DNA from: Rhodospirillaceae bacterium
GTDB lineage: Bacteria > Pseudomonadota > Alphaproteobacteria > JABSOH01
Assembly (NCBI GenBank): GCA_020629355.1
Contig: JAHDDM010000052.1
Location: forward strand, 1-7,578
Direction: 5' to 3'
Length of the DNA stretch: 7,578 nt
This document shows positions 1 through 6,934 of this stretch, piece by piece; within the stretch, counting starts at the first letter, position 1, and the number at the start of each line of letters is the position of its first letter. The translations under genes were made by a program, and so were the position numbers. The notes under the pieces were generated by a model that ran no database searches, had not been told where the DNA came from, and saw only the letters and a program-made list of their open reading frames with translations.

Positions 1-43
1 CGGTTTTGCAGATAGCGCAAGTCCCTGTAGAGCTTGATTCGCC

Positions 44-72
44 TTGACAATTCTCTGGTGAAAAGATATTTT
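44..72 (+). promoter_or_regulatory. Putative sigma-70-type promoter for the AGE-family gene
   Basis: A perfect -35 hexamer TTGACA lies at 44-49. After a 17-nt spacer, TATTTT at 67-72 matches four of six positions of the -10 consensus. Transcription would then begin near 79-80, downstream of the GTG at 77. That argues for the ATG at 113 as the translation start. The call rests on motif matching alone; bases 1-43 hold no feature I can support. Confidence 0.5.
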
Positions 73-112
73 ACACGTGAATCATAAAGTGTATTTTCAG
101 AAAGCGCTTCTC

Positions 113-1306
113 ATGTCACCGCGTGTGCATCCCGAATATCCTGATTTTGAAAGTATCAAATTTCTTCAAAGTCATATCGAGCAGACGCTCGACTTTTACC
201 GTAATAATGCTTTTGATCCCAAAGGTGGCTTTTATCATTGTTTCTCTGATGATGGTTCTGTCTATGACACGGGGCTGCGTCATCTTGTCAGTTCTTGCCG
301 TTTCGTATTCAATTTTGCTATGGCAGCAGTCCATGGCGGCAAGACCGAAGATAAAGAACTCGCCGTGCATGGTCTCGCGTACCTGGAAAAAGTACACCGT
401 CAAGATAATGGCAGTTATGCTTGGGCACTCCGAGACGGCAGCGTATCGGACACGGCGATCATGGGGTACGGTCATGCTTTTGTCATGCTGGCGGCGGCCT
501 GTGCCGTTAAGGCGGAAATTCCCACAGGCCATGCAGTGCTCGAACATGTCTGGGTATTGTTGGAAGAGCTGTTTTGGGAATCCGAACACGAGGCCTATTG
601 CGATGAATTTACCGCCAATTTTGCTTCAAAGAGTCCATATCGAGGCCAAAACGTCAATATGCATATGTGCGAAGCTTGTATTGCAGCATGGCAGGCAACA
701 GGACAGGAGCATTTTTTGCATCGTGCCAAGATTTTAGCGCAGAAATTTACCCAAACCCTTGCCATGCAAACAGGTGGAATAATTTGGGAACATTATCACG
801 AAGACTGGACACCAGATTACCTTTTCAACAAGGACAAGCCCGATGATTTATTTCGGCCTTGGGGTTTTCAGCCAGGACATCAAGTCGAATGGGCGCGGCT
901 ACTTTTGATGCTCAATGAAATAGCCCCTGAGCCGTGGTATGTCTCCCGTGCCGAACAGCTGTTTCAGGGCGGATTAGAACACGGACGCGATAACAAACAC
1001 GGCGGAATTTTCTATGGCTTTGATCTTGATGGCAATGCCTGTGCCGAATCGAAATATTATTGGGTGCATTCAGAGACGATTGCCACGGCATGGCGGCTGT
1101 ACAAACAAACGCAACATAGTGCATACCGCGAGGAATATCTTAGGCTTTGGCGATATTCCTGGGATCACTTTGTAGACCATGACCACGGTGCCTGGTTTCG
1201 TATTCTTACCCGAGACGGGCGTAAAATCGATGATCAAAAATCTCCACCAGGCAAAACCGATTATCATACTCTGAATGTCTGTTGGGATATAGCGCAATCC
1301 TCATAA
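113..1306 (+). CDS. AGE-family epimerase/isomerase (N-acylglucosamine 2-epimerase / mannose isomerase-like)
   Basis: This is a cytoplasmic sugar isomerase or epimerase of the (alpha/alpha)6-barrel AGE family, which includes N-acylglucosamine 2-epimerase, mannose isomerase and the YihS-type isomerase. From ATG 113 it is 397 aa, within the family's usual range; from GTG 77 it is 409 aa. Numbering from the GTG, visible family motifs are RHLVSS near 68-73, GYGHAF near 130-135, NMHMCEA near 194-200, PGHQVEW at 266-272, YWVHSE near 328-333 and KTDYHT at 393-398. H268 and H397 sit where the family has its two catalytic general acid/base histidines, so the enzyme looks intact. There is no signal peptide or membrane segment. 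I prefer ATG 113 because the putative promoter would place the transcript start after the GTG; a weak purine-rich AGAAAG lies at 99-104. The gene stands alone and converges on the pst operon. The substrate cannot be read from the sequence. Confidence 0.9.
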   Translation: MSPRVHPEYPDFESIKFLQSHIEQTLDFYRNNAFDPKGGFYHCFSDDGSVYDTGLRHLVSSCRFVFNFAMAAVHGGKTEDKELAVHGLAYLEKVHRQDNGSYAWALRDGSVSDTAIMGYGHAFVMLAAACAVKAEIPTGHAVLEHVWVLLEELFWESEHEAYCDEFTANFASKSPYRGQNVNMHMCEACIAAWQATGQEHFLHRAKILAQKFTQTLAMQTGGIIWEHYHEDWTPDYLFNKDKPDDLFRPWGFQPGHQVEWARLLLMLNEIAPEPWYVSRAEQLFQGGLEHGRDNKHGGIFYGFDLDGNACAESKYYWVHSETIATAWRLYKQTQHSAYREEYLRLWRYSWDHFVDHDHGAWFRILTRDGRKIDDQKSPPGKTDYHTLNVCWDIAQSS

Positions 1307-1321
1307 TATGATTATATGACA

Positions 1322-1366
1322 CTATAGCGAGTCCCACATAAATTGATTATGTGAGACTCGCTATAG
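1322..1366. repeat. Long imperfect palindrome in the convergent intergenic gap
   Basis: Two 20-nt arms, 1322-1341 and 1347-1366, pair with a single C/A mismatch around a 5-nt loop (ATTGA). The stem begins CTATAGCGAGTC and is read back as GACTCGCTATAG. Neither side is followed by a T-run, so it is not a textbook intrinsic terminator, although its position 15 nt after the AGE-family stop suggests a role in 3' end formation. Its arms resemble those of the palindrome at 1447-1495. Confidence 0.7.
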
Positions 1367-1440
1367 GAGCGCGACTGCGCGACCAGCGCGTATGCGCTGC
1401 CCCCGCGGAGCCTGAGCCGCAAGGCGAACAGGCGTGAGCG
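1367..1440. other. GC-rich block between the two palindromes
   Basis: These 74 nt contain 55 G or C (about 74 percent), far above the flanking sequence. Inside are a perfect 6-bp stem with a 4-nt loop (CAGCGC-GTAT-GCGCTG, 1384-1399) and a GCCTG/CAGGC pairing (1410-1414 with 1429-1433). The latter encloses a short GCC-GCAA-GGC hairpin with a GNRA-type tetraloop (1416-1425). I see no start codon with a ribosome binding site, so it is probably non-coding. It has the appearance of an intergenic repeat unit, but only one copy is in the window. Confidence 0.45.
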
Positions 1441-1496
1441 ATAAAAAGATATAGCCTATCCCATATGATCATTTTATATGGGATAGGCTATATCTA
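1441..1496 (-). terminator. Rho-independent terminator of the pst operon
   Basis: Arms 1447-1466 and 1476-1495 are perfectly complementary over 20 bp around a 9-nt loop, which can tighten to 5 nt through a G-T and an A-T pair. Read on the minus strand, the stem is followed at once by a run of five T (complement of 1443-1447), the classic intrinsic terminator layout. The first stem base on that strand lies inside the pstB stop codon (TAG, 1496-1494), so termination follows pstB directly. Confidence 0.88.
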
Positions 1497-2252
1497 GCCA
1501 AAGCGGCCTGTAATATAGTTTTCGGTGCGTTGATCATCAGGTTTGGTGAAGATTTTATCGGTTGCGCCAACCTCAATCAATTCTCCGAGGTGAAAGAAGG
1601 CCGAGCGTTGCGAGATGCGCGCGGCCTGATGCATCGAGTGCGTCACGATCACGATGGTATAGTCACTAGACAGGACTTCGAGCAGTTCTTCAATTCTGGT
1701 GGTGGCTATCGGATCAAGAGCAGAACAGGGTTCATCCATCAACAGCACCTCTGGCGCAATGGCTAGCGCACGGGCAATACAGATACGTTGTTGTTGCCCA
1801 CCAGACAGTCCCGTGGCACTTTCTTGAAGGCGGTCTTTGACCTCATCCATCATGCCAACACGTTCCAAGGCATAATGGACAATATCGCGTAATTCGGCTT
1901 CGGATTCTGTAATGCGGTTGATCCTTGGCCCAAAGGCGATATTGTCAAAGATAGACTTTGGGAACGGATTCGGTTTTTGAAACACCATGCCAATGCGTGC
2001 ACGCACCAGCACGGGGTCAATTTTCGGTGCGTAGATATTTTCATCATCAAGGAAAATTTCGCCACTTACCCTACAGCCAGAAATTTCGTCATTCATGCGG
2101 TTCAAGCAACGTAAGAATGTTGATTTTCCGCAACCTGAGGCTCCGATCAAGGCCAGAATCTGGTGTTGCGGAATATCAAGGTTTATTCCGTCTAAAGCCA
2201 TTTTATCGCCGTAATGTACCTCTACATTTCGTGCGGTCATTTTATTCTGCAT
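1494..2252 (-). CDS. pstB: Phosphate ABC transporter ATP-binding protein PstB
   Basis: PstB is the cytoplasmic ATPase that powers high-affinity phosphate import through PstC and PstA. All nucleotide-binding motifs are intact in this 252-aa protein: Walker A GASGCGKS at 37-44, Q-loop Q92 in [11 protein letters not shown] signature LSGGQ at 149-153, Walker B LLMDEP at 170-175 with E174, and the switch histidine H205 in VTHSMHQA. The FQKPNPFP stretch and the YITGRFG ending are typical of PstB and separate it from other importer ATPases; length is normal for the family. The ATG at 2252 overlaps the pstA stop by one base (TAATG) and no strong Shine-Dalgarno is visible, so translation is probably coupled to pstA. 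It is the last gene of the operon and is followed immediately by a terminator, not by phoU. Confidence 0.97.
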   Translation of the reverse strand: MQNKMTARNVEVHYGDKMALDGINLDIPQHQILALIGASGCGKSTFLRCLNRMNDEISGCRVSGEIFLDDENIYAPKIDPVLVRARIGMVFQKPNPFPKSIFDNIAFGPRINRITESEAELRDIVHYALERVGMMDEVKDRLQESATGLSGGQQQRICIARALAIAPEVLLMDEPCSALDPIATTRIEELLEVLSSDYTIVIVTHSMHQAARISQRSAFFHLGELIEVGATDKIFTKPDDQRTENYITGRFG

Positions 2253-3535
2253 TAGTGGTGTCTTTCGAAGCGGCGGCGTAAAAGAACAGCCGCCATATTC
2301 ATCAAAATCAGGAACGCAACCAGAAACAGAATCGCCAGTGATGCCTTTTCGTAAAAGGCACGTTCTGCACTGTCAGACCAGATATAAATCTGCACGGGCA
2401 GAGCAGTTGCAGGATCTGTGATAGCAGCAGGTACATCAACGACAAAAGCAACCATGCCGATCATCAATAACGGTGCACTTTCGCCCAAAGCTTGCGCCAT
2501 GCCGATGATGGTTCCCGTGAGGATACCAGGCATGGCCATGGGCAGGACATGATCAAGCGCGGCTTGCATTTTTGATGCTCCAAGTCCTAATGCGGCATCT
2601 CGAATCGAGGGCGGCACAGCGCGTATCGAGGCTCTGGCAGCGATAATGATGGTGGGCAGGGTCATTAAGGACAGCACCATGCCACCGACAAGGGGGGCAG
2701 AGCGCGGCATGTTGAAGAAGTTCAGAAATACCGTTAAGCCCAACAGACCAAAAACAATGGAAGGCACCGCAGCGAGATTGTTGATATTGACCTCGATAAA
2801 GTCTGTCATGCGACCAGGTTTGGCAAAATATTCCAGATAAATCGCCGACATCACCGCAAGAGGTAAGGCCAGCACCAATGTCACCAGCATCGCCATAGCT
2901 GAGCCGACTACTGCACCAAGAATGCCCGCACTTTCTGGCTCGCGACTATCGGCTTGGGTGAAGAATGTGGTGTTGAAATGCCGTTCCAAAAGACCCTGCT
3001 CGACCAGAGTATCCGCCCAGGCAAGCTGTTGGTCAGACAGACGACGGTCACTTTCTGGTACGCTAATATCCATGTGACCTTTGATATATTGATCCACTTC
3101 GTCTGAGGTCTTGAACCAGAATTTTTGTGGACTATCCAACAGTTCAGGATTAGCCAGTATTTTTTCCTTTAGCCAAAAGCCCGCATTCGCCGAGACCAAT
3201 TTGCCGACGGCACGGCGCGCGCGCATGCCTTTGGCATCGGGAAATTCGGTGCGTAAGCTTTTCTGTACAATTCCGTTCCAGTTGGTCTCGAAAACCATGT
3301 CTTCTGAAATCGCGCCATGTTCATCCAGCACGGCATCGGCTGGTACAGTGACCTCGAGTTGAATATGGCTCTGCCACAAGGCACTGAGACCATTGCTGGC
3401 AATGTTCCCTAGCAAAATCAACAGAAAAGCAAAGCCAAACAGAATCGAGATCAAGCCCAGATATTTCAAACCGCGCTCACGGCGGTGACGGGCCTGTAAG
3501 GACTTGGCAATGATTGCGGTGTAATGTTGCCTCAT
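2252..3535 (-). CDS. pstA: Phosphate ABC transporter permease PstA, long form with N-terminal DUF3333-type region
   Basis: PstA is one of the two inner-membrane channel subunits of the Pst phosphate importer. At 427 aa it is much longer than the short enterobacterial form (about 300 aa). A first membrane helix lies near 25-49. It is followed by about 150 mostly polar residues (roughly 50-203), expected to be periplasmic, matching the arrangement of PstA proteins carrying the DUF3333 extension. The conserved permease domain then runs from about 204 to 420, with helices near 204-234, 254-273, 282-300, 340-365 and 400-418. The cytoplasmic EAA coupling loop, which contacts PstB, spans about 311-340 ([12 protein letters not shown] onward). 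The ALGES motif (349-353) is typical of the family. The ATG overlaps the pstC stop in an ATGA arrangement, so expression is probably coupled to pstC. No truncation or frameshift is seen. Confidence 0.95.
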   Translation of the reverse strand: MRQHYTAIIAKSLQARHRRERGLKYLGLISILFGFAFLLILLGNIASNGLSALWQSHIQLEVTVPADAVLDEHGAISEDMVFETNWNGIVQKSLRTEFPDAKGMRARRAVGKLVSANAGFWLKEKILANPELLDSPQKFWFKTSDEVDQYIKGHMDISVPESDRRLSDQQLAWADTLVEQGLLERHFNTTFFTQADSREPESAGILGAVVGSAMAMLVTLVLALPLAVMSAIYLEYFAKPGRMTDFIEVNINNLAAVPSIVFGLLGLTVFLNFFNMPRSAPLVGGMVLSLMTLPTIIIAARASIRAVPPSIRDAALGLGASKMQAALDHVLPMAMPGILTGTIIGMAQALGESAPLLMIGMVAFVVDVPAAITDPATALPVQIYIWSDSAERAFYEKASLAILFLVAFLILMNMAAVLLRRRFERHH

Positions 3536-4908
3536 TCGTAACGCTCCGCGATACGTCTGGACAGCGCCAATGCTGCAATGTTTAAGCCTAATGTGATGAC
3601 AAAAAGCGTAATCCCCAGTGCAAAGGCTGATAGGGTTTTTGGACTGTCGAATACGGTGTCTCCGGTGAGTAGCCCGACAATCTGTACGGTGACGGTGGTC
3701 ACGGATTCCAGAGGGTTAAAGGTCAAGTTTGCGGCTGTACCCACCGCCATGACCACGATCATTGTTTCCCCGATAGCGCGACTAACTGCCAATAGGAACG
3801 CGCCAACCAGACCTGGAAAGGCCGCAGGAAGCAAGACTTTTGTGACCATTTCGGCTCTGGTTGCGCCGAGACCTAATGCGGCATCCCGAAGCGAGCGTGG
3901 CACTGCGCGGATCACATCATCGGACAGCGAGGAAATAAACGGAATGATCATAATACCCATCACCGCACCAGCCGCGAGTGCTGATTCCGAGGAGACTTCA
4001 AGGCCAAGGCTCAAGCCGATTTTGCGAAAGAAAGGGGCGGCGGTTAAGGCCGCGAAAAAGCCGTAGACCACGGTGGGAATCCCTGCCAGAATTTCCAAGG
4101 TGGGTTTGCAGAAATTACGAAACCTCGGATGGGCAAATTCCGACATGTAAATAGCAGAGCATAAGCCAATAGGGACTGCCAAGGACATGGCAATCAGCGC
4201 GATGAGTAAGGTTCCTGCAAGAATCGGCACCATGCCAAACGCACCAGAAGACCCAACCTGATCAGCATGCAAGGCGATATTCGGCGACCAGTGCAGTCCA
4301 GTTAAGAAATCAAAGATAGGATAGGCATAAAAGAACCGCACCGCTTCGAACAGTAGTGATGCGACAATGGCAATAGTCGTGAAAATAGCCAAACTTGCAG
4401 CAATCAGAAAGCTTCGTTGCAGAGTCTTTTCGACCGATTCCCGCACCCGAAAATGCGGGACAGCCTTTCGGTAGGCAAAGCCAGCAAGTCCCAAGGCCAA
4501 GAGAACCACCAGCCAGGTGCGGGCGCGATAGACCAGAGTTTCGCTAGCGGCAAAGTCCTGTGCCAAATTTTGTAGCTGGACATCTTCGCTACTGAGGATA
4601 CCTGCCGCGATATTTTTCATCTGTGCCAAAAGCAGACGATGCTGGTTTTCTGGCGAATCAGCATAAACATCCGCGATAATATGCAGGTAATATTGTTCGA
4701 GCAGAATCGAATGGAAAAAGGCAAACAACAATAGAAAGCAAAAGGCTGGAATGAACGTCCAGATTACGGCATTTTGACCATAATAACGTAGTAAGGATTT
4801 TGGCCTCTGCTGCAAAGTTTGCGCAGTTCTCCGCACCCGATTGCAACACAGGACATACATCAACCCTGACAGGGCGATCAATAGCAATGTCAGGGTTGAA
4901 AAATCCAT
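3532..4908 (-). CDS. pstC: Phosphate ABC transporter permease PstC, N-terminally extended
   Basis: PstC pairs with PstA to form the phosphate channel in the inner membrane. The protein is 458 aa against roughly 320 aa in enterobacteria. The extra length is N-terminal: hydrophobic helices near 3-21, 47-70 and 131-147, with a polar stretch at about 71-130 between the second and third. The core permease begins near 164, with further helices near 222-250, 270-290, 309-328, 366-390 and 426-450. The EAA coupling loop is at about 339-365 ([12 protein letters not shown] onward) and the family's RAIGET motif, with charged R377 and E381, is present. Similar extended PstC proteins occur in many proteobacteria, where the N-terminal part belongs to an uncharacterised family (I believe DUF3708). 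The start is supported by a GGAG Shine-Dalgarno five bases upstream; pstS ends only 16 nt earlier. Confidence 0.95.
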   Translation of the reverse strand: MDFSTLTLLLIALSGLMYVLCCNRVRRTAQTLQQRPKSLLRYYGQNAVIWTFIPAFCFLLLFAFFHSILLEQYYLHIIADVYADSPENQHRLLLAQMKNIAAGILSSEDVQLQNLAQDFAASETLVYRARTWLVVLLALGLAGFAYRKAVPHFRVRESVEKTLQRSFLIAASLAIFTTIAIVASLLFEAVRFFYAYPIFDFLTGLHWSPNIALHADQVGSSGAFGMVPILAGTLLIALIAMSLAVPIGLCSAIYMSEFAHPRFRNFCKPTLEILAGIPTVVYGFFAALTAAPFFRKIGLSLGLEVSSESALAAGAVMGIMIIPFISSLSDDVIRAVPRSLRDAALGLGATRAEMVTKVLLPAAFPGLVGAFLLAVSRAIGETMIVVMAVGTAANLTFNPLESVTTVTVQIVGLLTGDTVFDSPKTLSAFALGITLFVITLGLNIAALALSRRIAERYE

Positions 4909-4913
4909 GGTTA

Positions 4914-4917
4914 CTCC
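4914..4917 (-). promoter_or_regulatory. Ribosome binding site of pstC
   Basis: On the minus strand GGAG lies five bases before the pstC ATG, inside the 16-nt pstS-pstC gap. It fixes the pstC start and shows that pstC can initiate independently, unlike pstA and pstB, whose starts overlap the preceding stop codons. Confidence 0.75.
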
Positions 4918-4924
4918 GTGAAGA

Positions 4925-5965
4925 TTACATACTTAATGCAGGAAACTTGCGGGTTTTCGCAGACTGTTCTGCAAAGTCGTCCTCAGAAAGCGGCACAAGG
5001 CCAGCGGGGAACAGATAACCATCAATCCCTAATGCGCGTTCACTGATAAATTCTTTGAAGAATTTCTGCAAGCCTGGGATAACTTCCAGATGCTCGCGCT
5101 TGACATAAGCATACAAAGGCCGTGCACCAGGGTAATCATATTCGGCGATGGTATCAAAGGTCAATTCAATCCCATCCAGTGCTGAAGCATGTACCTTATC
5201 ACGGTTTTGATCAAAGAAGGAAAACCCAAAAACCCCCATGAGGTCTGGATCAGCAACCAGCTTTTCAACAATCAGATTGTCGTTCTCGCCAACCTCAATC
5301 GCCGCGCCATCTTCACGCAATCTCTCAGAACCTTTCTTGCCCACAGCTTCATAAGTGCCCAATTTTTTATGACCGTTCTTCATAAATAATGCACCCATGG
5401 CATCCCTTGTCCCTGAAGTTGGCGGCGGGACAAGAACGCGGATTTTTGTGGAGGGCAGGCCTAATGGTTCTTCGCCAGTATATTCTGCAACATAGGCATC
5501 AACATCTGCCCAGGTCTGATTTGGATTCGCGATCAATGCGCCACCATTGTTTGCAGGCAATTCTGCCGCCAACGCCGCCGCAAAATGCGCAATAGAGACA
5601 TTCATCTGAGCCGTCTGTTTGCTATTCGCAAAGGCCAGTCCGTCATTGCCAACGATAAATTCTGTGACGGTCACGCCATTATTGGTGCAGCTTGCCAGTT
5701 CTTTGGCTTTGATTCGGCGTGAAGCATTCGCGACATCAGGATGTTGCAGGCCAACACCAGCACAGAACAGCTTGATCCCGCCACCAGAGCCAGTAGATTC
5801 GATCACAGGGGTTTTGAATTTGGTGTTCTTGCCAAACCGCTCTGCAACAATAGTCGAGAACGGATAGACCGTAGATGACCCCACGACCTTAATCTGTTCT
5901 CGCGCGAAAGCAGAACTTGAGAATACCGTGGCGATGAGTGCGCCAATCACGAAAGATTTTTTCAT
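4925..5965 (-). CDS. pstS: Periplasmic phosphate-binding protein PstS
   Basis: PstS captures phosphate in the periplasm and delivers it to the PstC/PstA channel. From ATG 5965 it is 346 aa, with a clear Sec signal peptide: MKKS, a hydrophobic core and an AFA-type cleavage site after residue 21-22. Binding-site segments of the family are visible: GSSTVYPF at 29-36, STGSGGG at 57-63, ASRRIK at 81-86, VGNDGLAF at 105-112 and PPTSGTRDAM at 161-170. Two mature cysteines, C68 and C93, could form a disulfide. There is no lipobox cysteine, so the protein should be soluble. The frame extends upstream to a TTG at 6013, but that start would place 16 polar residues before the signal peptide; the AAGGAA ribosome binding site before 5965 also decides for the ATG. 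It is the first gene of the pst operon and lies behind a tandem Pho box. Confidence 0.95.
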   Translation of the reverse strand: MKKSFVIGALIATVFSSSAFAREQIKVVGSSTVYPFSTIVAERFGKNTKFKTPVIESTGSGGGIKLFCAGVGLQHPDVANASRRIKAKELASCTNNGVTVTEFIVGNDGLAFANSKQTAQMNVSIAHFAAALAAELPANNGGALIANPNQTWADVDAYVAEYTGEEPLGLPSTKIRVLVPPPTSGTRDAMGALFMKNGHKKLGTYEAVGKKGSERLREDGAAIEVGENDNLIVEKLVADPDLMGVFGFSFFDQNRDKVHASALDGIELTFDTIAEYDYPGARPLYAYVKREHLEVIPGLQKFFKEFISERALGIDGYLFPAGLVPLSEDDFAEQSAKTRKFPALSM

Positions 5966-5970
5966 CACAT

Positions 5971-5976
5971 TTCCTT
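5971..5976 (-). promoter_or_regulatory. Ribosome binding site of pstS
   Basis: On the minus strand AAGGAA lies five bases before the ATG at 5965, a good Shine-Dalgarno at normal distance. It selects this ATG, which begins directly with the signal peptide, over the in-frame TTG at 6013. Confidence 0.8.
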
Positions 5977-5995
5977 TTTCAGTATTGAAAGCATA

Positions 5996-6010
5996 ACCTC
6001 TTTTTGAGGT
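5996..6010 (-). other. Small hairpin in the pstS 5' leader
   Basis: On the minus strand ACCTC-AAAAA-GAGGT forms a perfect 5-bp stem with a 5-nt loop, about 30 nt upstream of the pstS start. It is not followed by a T-run, so it is not a terminator. It may affect stability of the leader or be chance. Confidence 0.3.
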
Positions 6011-6027
6011 CAAGGAACATCTACCTG

Positions 6028-6033
6028 ATTAGG
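6028..6033 (-). promoter_or_regulatory. Putative -10 element of the pstS promoter
   Basis: On the minus strand CCTAAT matches four of six positions of TATAAT. It lies 11 nt downstream of the third Pho-box unit, close to the spacing seen in PhoB-activated promoters that lack a -35 element. Transcription would start roughly 55 nt before the pstS ATG. Supported by motif and spacing only. Confidence 0.5.
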
Positions 6034-6073
6034 ATTGCAATAATATAACAGTTTTATGAACAATATATGACAA
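6034..6073 (-). promoter_or_regulatory. Tandem Pho box (PhoB-type operator) upstream of pstS
   Basis: On the minus strand 7-bp units occur at an exact 11-bp period, separated by 4-bp AT-only spacers: TTGTCAT (6073-6067), TGTTCAT (6062-6056), CTGTTAT (6051-6045) and, more weakly, TTGCAAT (6040-6034). The first and third match the CTGTCAT consensus at six of seven positions, the second and fourth at four. This is the layout bound by PhoB dimers in Pho regulons and predicts induction of pstSCAB under phosphate limitation. The array begins only five bases after the stop codon of the upstream permease gene. Confidence 0.8.
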
Positions 6074-6078
6074 TGCTT

Positions 6079-6930
6079 CTATGTCGTGCGGATACCGCGC
6101 GCACGTTCGGTGCGCCGGCGTAACAGCTCCAGCGTGACCAGCAGAATGATTGAGATTAAAATCAACAGACTGGCGGCAGCGAGGATAGTTGGGCTGATAT
6201 GTTCGCGTATGCCTGAGAACATTTGCCACGGAATGGTACGCTGATGATAAGAGCCGACAAACAGCACTACCACGACCTCGTCAAAAGAGGTAATGAAGGC
6301 AAACAAAGCACCGCTAATGACCCCTGGTGTGATCAATGGCACGATAACTTTGAAGAAAGTCCGTGTTGGAGTCGCGCCTAAGGAAGCCGCCGCGCGAATC
6401 AGGCTATTGTCAAAGCCAACCAGCGTTGCGGTGACGGTAATGACCACGAAAGGAATCCCCAAAGCCGCATGAGCCAGAATCACACCGATATAGGTGCCTT
6501 GCATAGAGAGACGCGAATAGAAGAAAAACATCCCCGCAGCGGAAATGATCAAAGGCACAATCATGGGTGAAATCAACAGGCTGGTGATCAATGTTCGGTA
6601 AGGCATATGCTCTCTGGACAGGCCAAGTGCTGCTATAGTCCCGACAAATGTCGACAGTAGCGTGGCAAAAATACCGATAACGAAAGAATTCCGTACAGCC
6701 CCTTGCCAGTTCGGATTGCTGAAGAAGTCTTGATACCATTCCAAAGAATATCCCGCAGGGTCTAGCGAGAGCATTTCTTTGGTAAAGGTGAAATAGGGCA
6801 ACGAGTTGAAGGACAGTGGAATGATGATCAGCAGAGGGAAAATTAAAAATATAAACACTAAAGCGCAAATCAGCAGGAAGCCATAATGCCATATTTTCTC
6901 GTGCAGGGAGGTGTAGGAGGGTAAGGCCAT
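6079..6930 (-). CDS. ABC transporter inner-membrane permease, PotC/PotI type
   Basis: This is the second permease subunit of a binding-protein-dependent importer of the polyamine (spermidine/putrescine) type family. From ATG 6930 it is 283 aa, close to PotC-type lengths. Hydrophobic helices lie near 16-38, 80-103, 111-135, 146-172, 196-220 and 245-270. The cytoplasmic EAA loop, which docks the ATPase, is at about 175-207 (IRAAASLGATPTRTFF onward), and the ITSFDEVVVVLF stretch is typical of the PotC branch. An in-frame TTG at 6987 would overlap the upstream gene by 53 nt, so I prefer the ATG, which lies four bases after that gene's stop with a GGGG-type ribosome binding site ten bases before it. 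It is in an operon with the PotB-like gene. The family also transports other compounds, so the substrate is unassigned. The Pho box starts right after its stop codon. Confidence 0.88.
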   Translation of the reverse strand: MALPSYTSLHEKIWHYGFLLICALVFIFLIFPLLIIIPLSFNSLPYFTFTKEMLSLDPAGYSLEWYQDFFSNPNWQGAVRNSFVIGIFATLLSTFVGTIAALGLSREHMPYRTLITSLLISPMIVPLIISAAGMFFFYSRLSMQGTYIGVILAHAALGIPFVVITVTATLVGFDNSLIRAAASLGATPTRTFFKVIVPLITPGVISGALFAFITSFDEVVVVLFVGSYHQRTIPWQMFSGIREHISPTILAAASLLILISIILLVTLELLRRRTERARGIRTT

Positions 6931-6934
6931 AATT

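Noticed and set aside
12..25. ATAGCGCAAGTCCC near the left edge resembles the first palindrome's arm
   Set aside because: It differs by a 2-nt insertion and has no complementary arm nearby; a match this short is likely chance.
116..589. 157-codon open frame on the minus strand inside the AGE-family gene
   Set aside because: It is antisense to a well-conserved gene, has no recognisable protein features and no ribosome binding site; it is a shadow frame.
123..737. 204-codon plus-strand frame overlapping the AGE-family gene in another frame
   Set aside because: The AGE-family motifs are all in the competing frame; this translation resembles no protein family.
1322..1366. First intergenic palindrome as an intrinsic terminator of the AGE-family gene
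   Set aside because: No T-run follows the stem on either strand, so I list it as a palindrome without claiming terminator function.
3578..4066. 162-codon plus-strand frame antisense to pstC
   Set aside because: Low-complexity, Ala/Ser/Thr-rich translation opposite a membrane permease, a common artefact.
5966..6013. Upstream TTG start for pstS adding 16 residues
   Set aside because: It would bury the signal peptide behind a polar segment, while ATG 5965 has a good ribosome binding site.
6410..6892. 160-codon minus-strand frame within the PotC-type permease gene
   Set aside because: It overlaps the permease in another frame, and the conserved EAA loop and helices belong to the permease frame.
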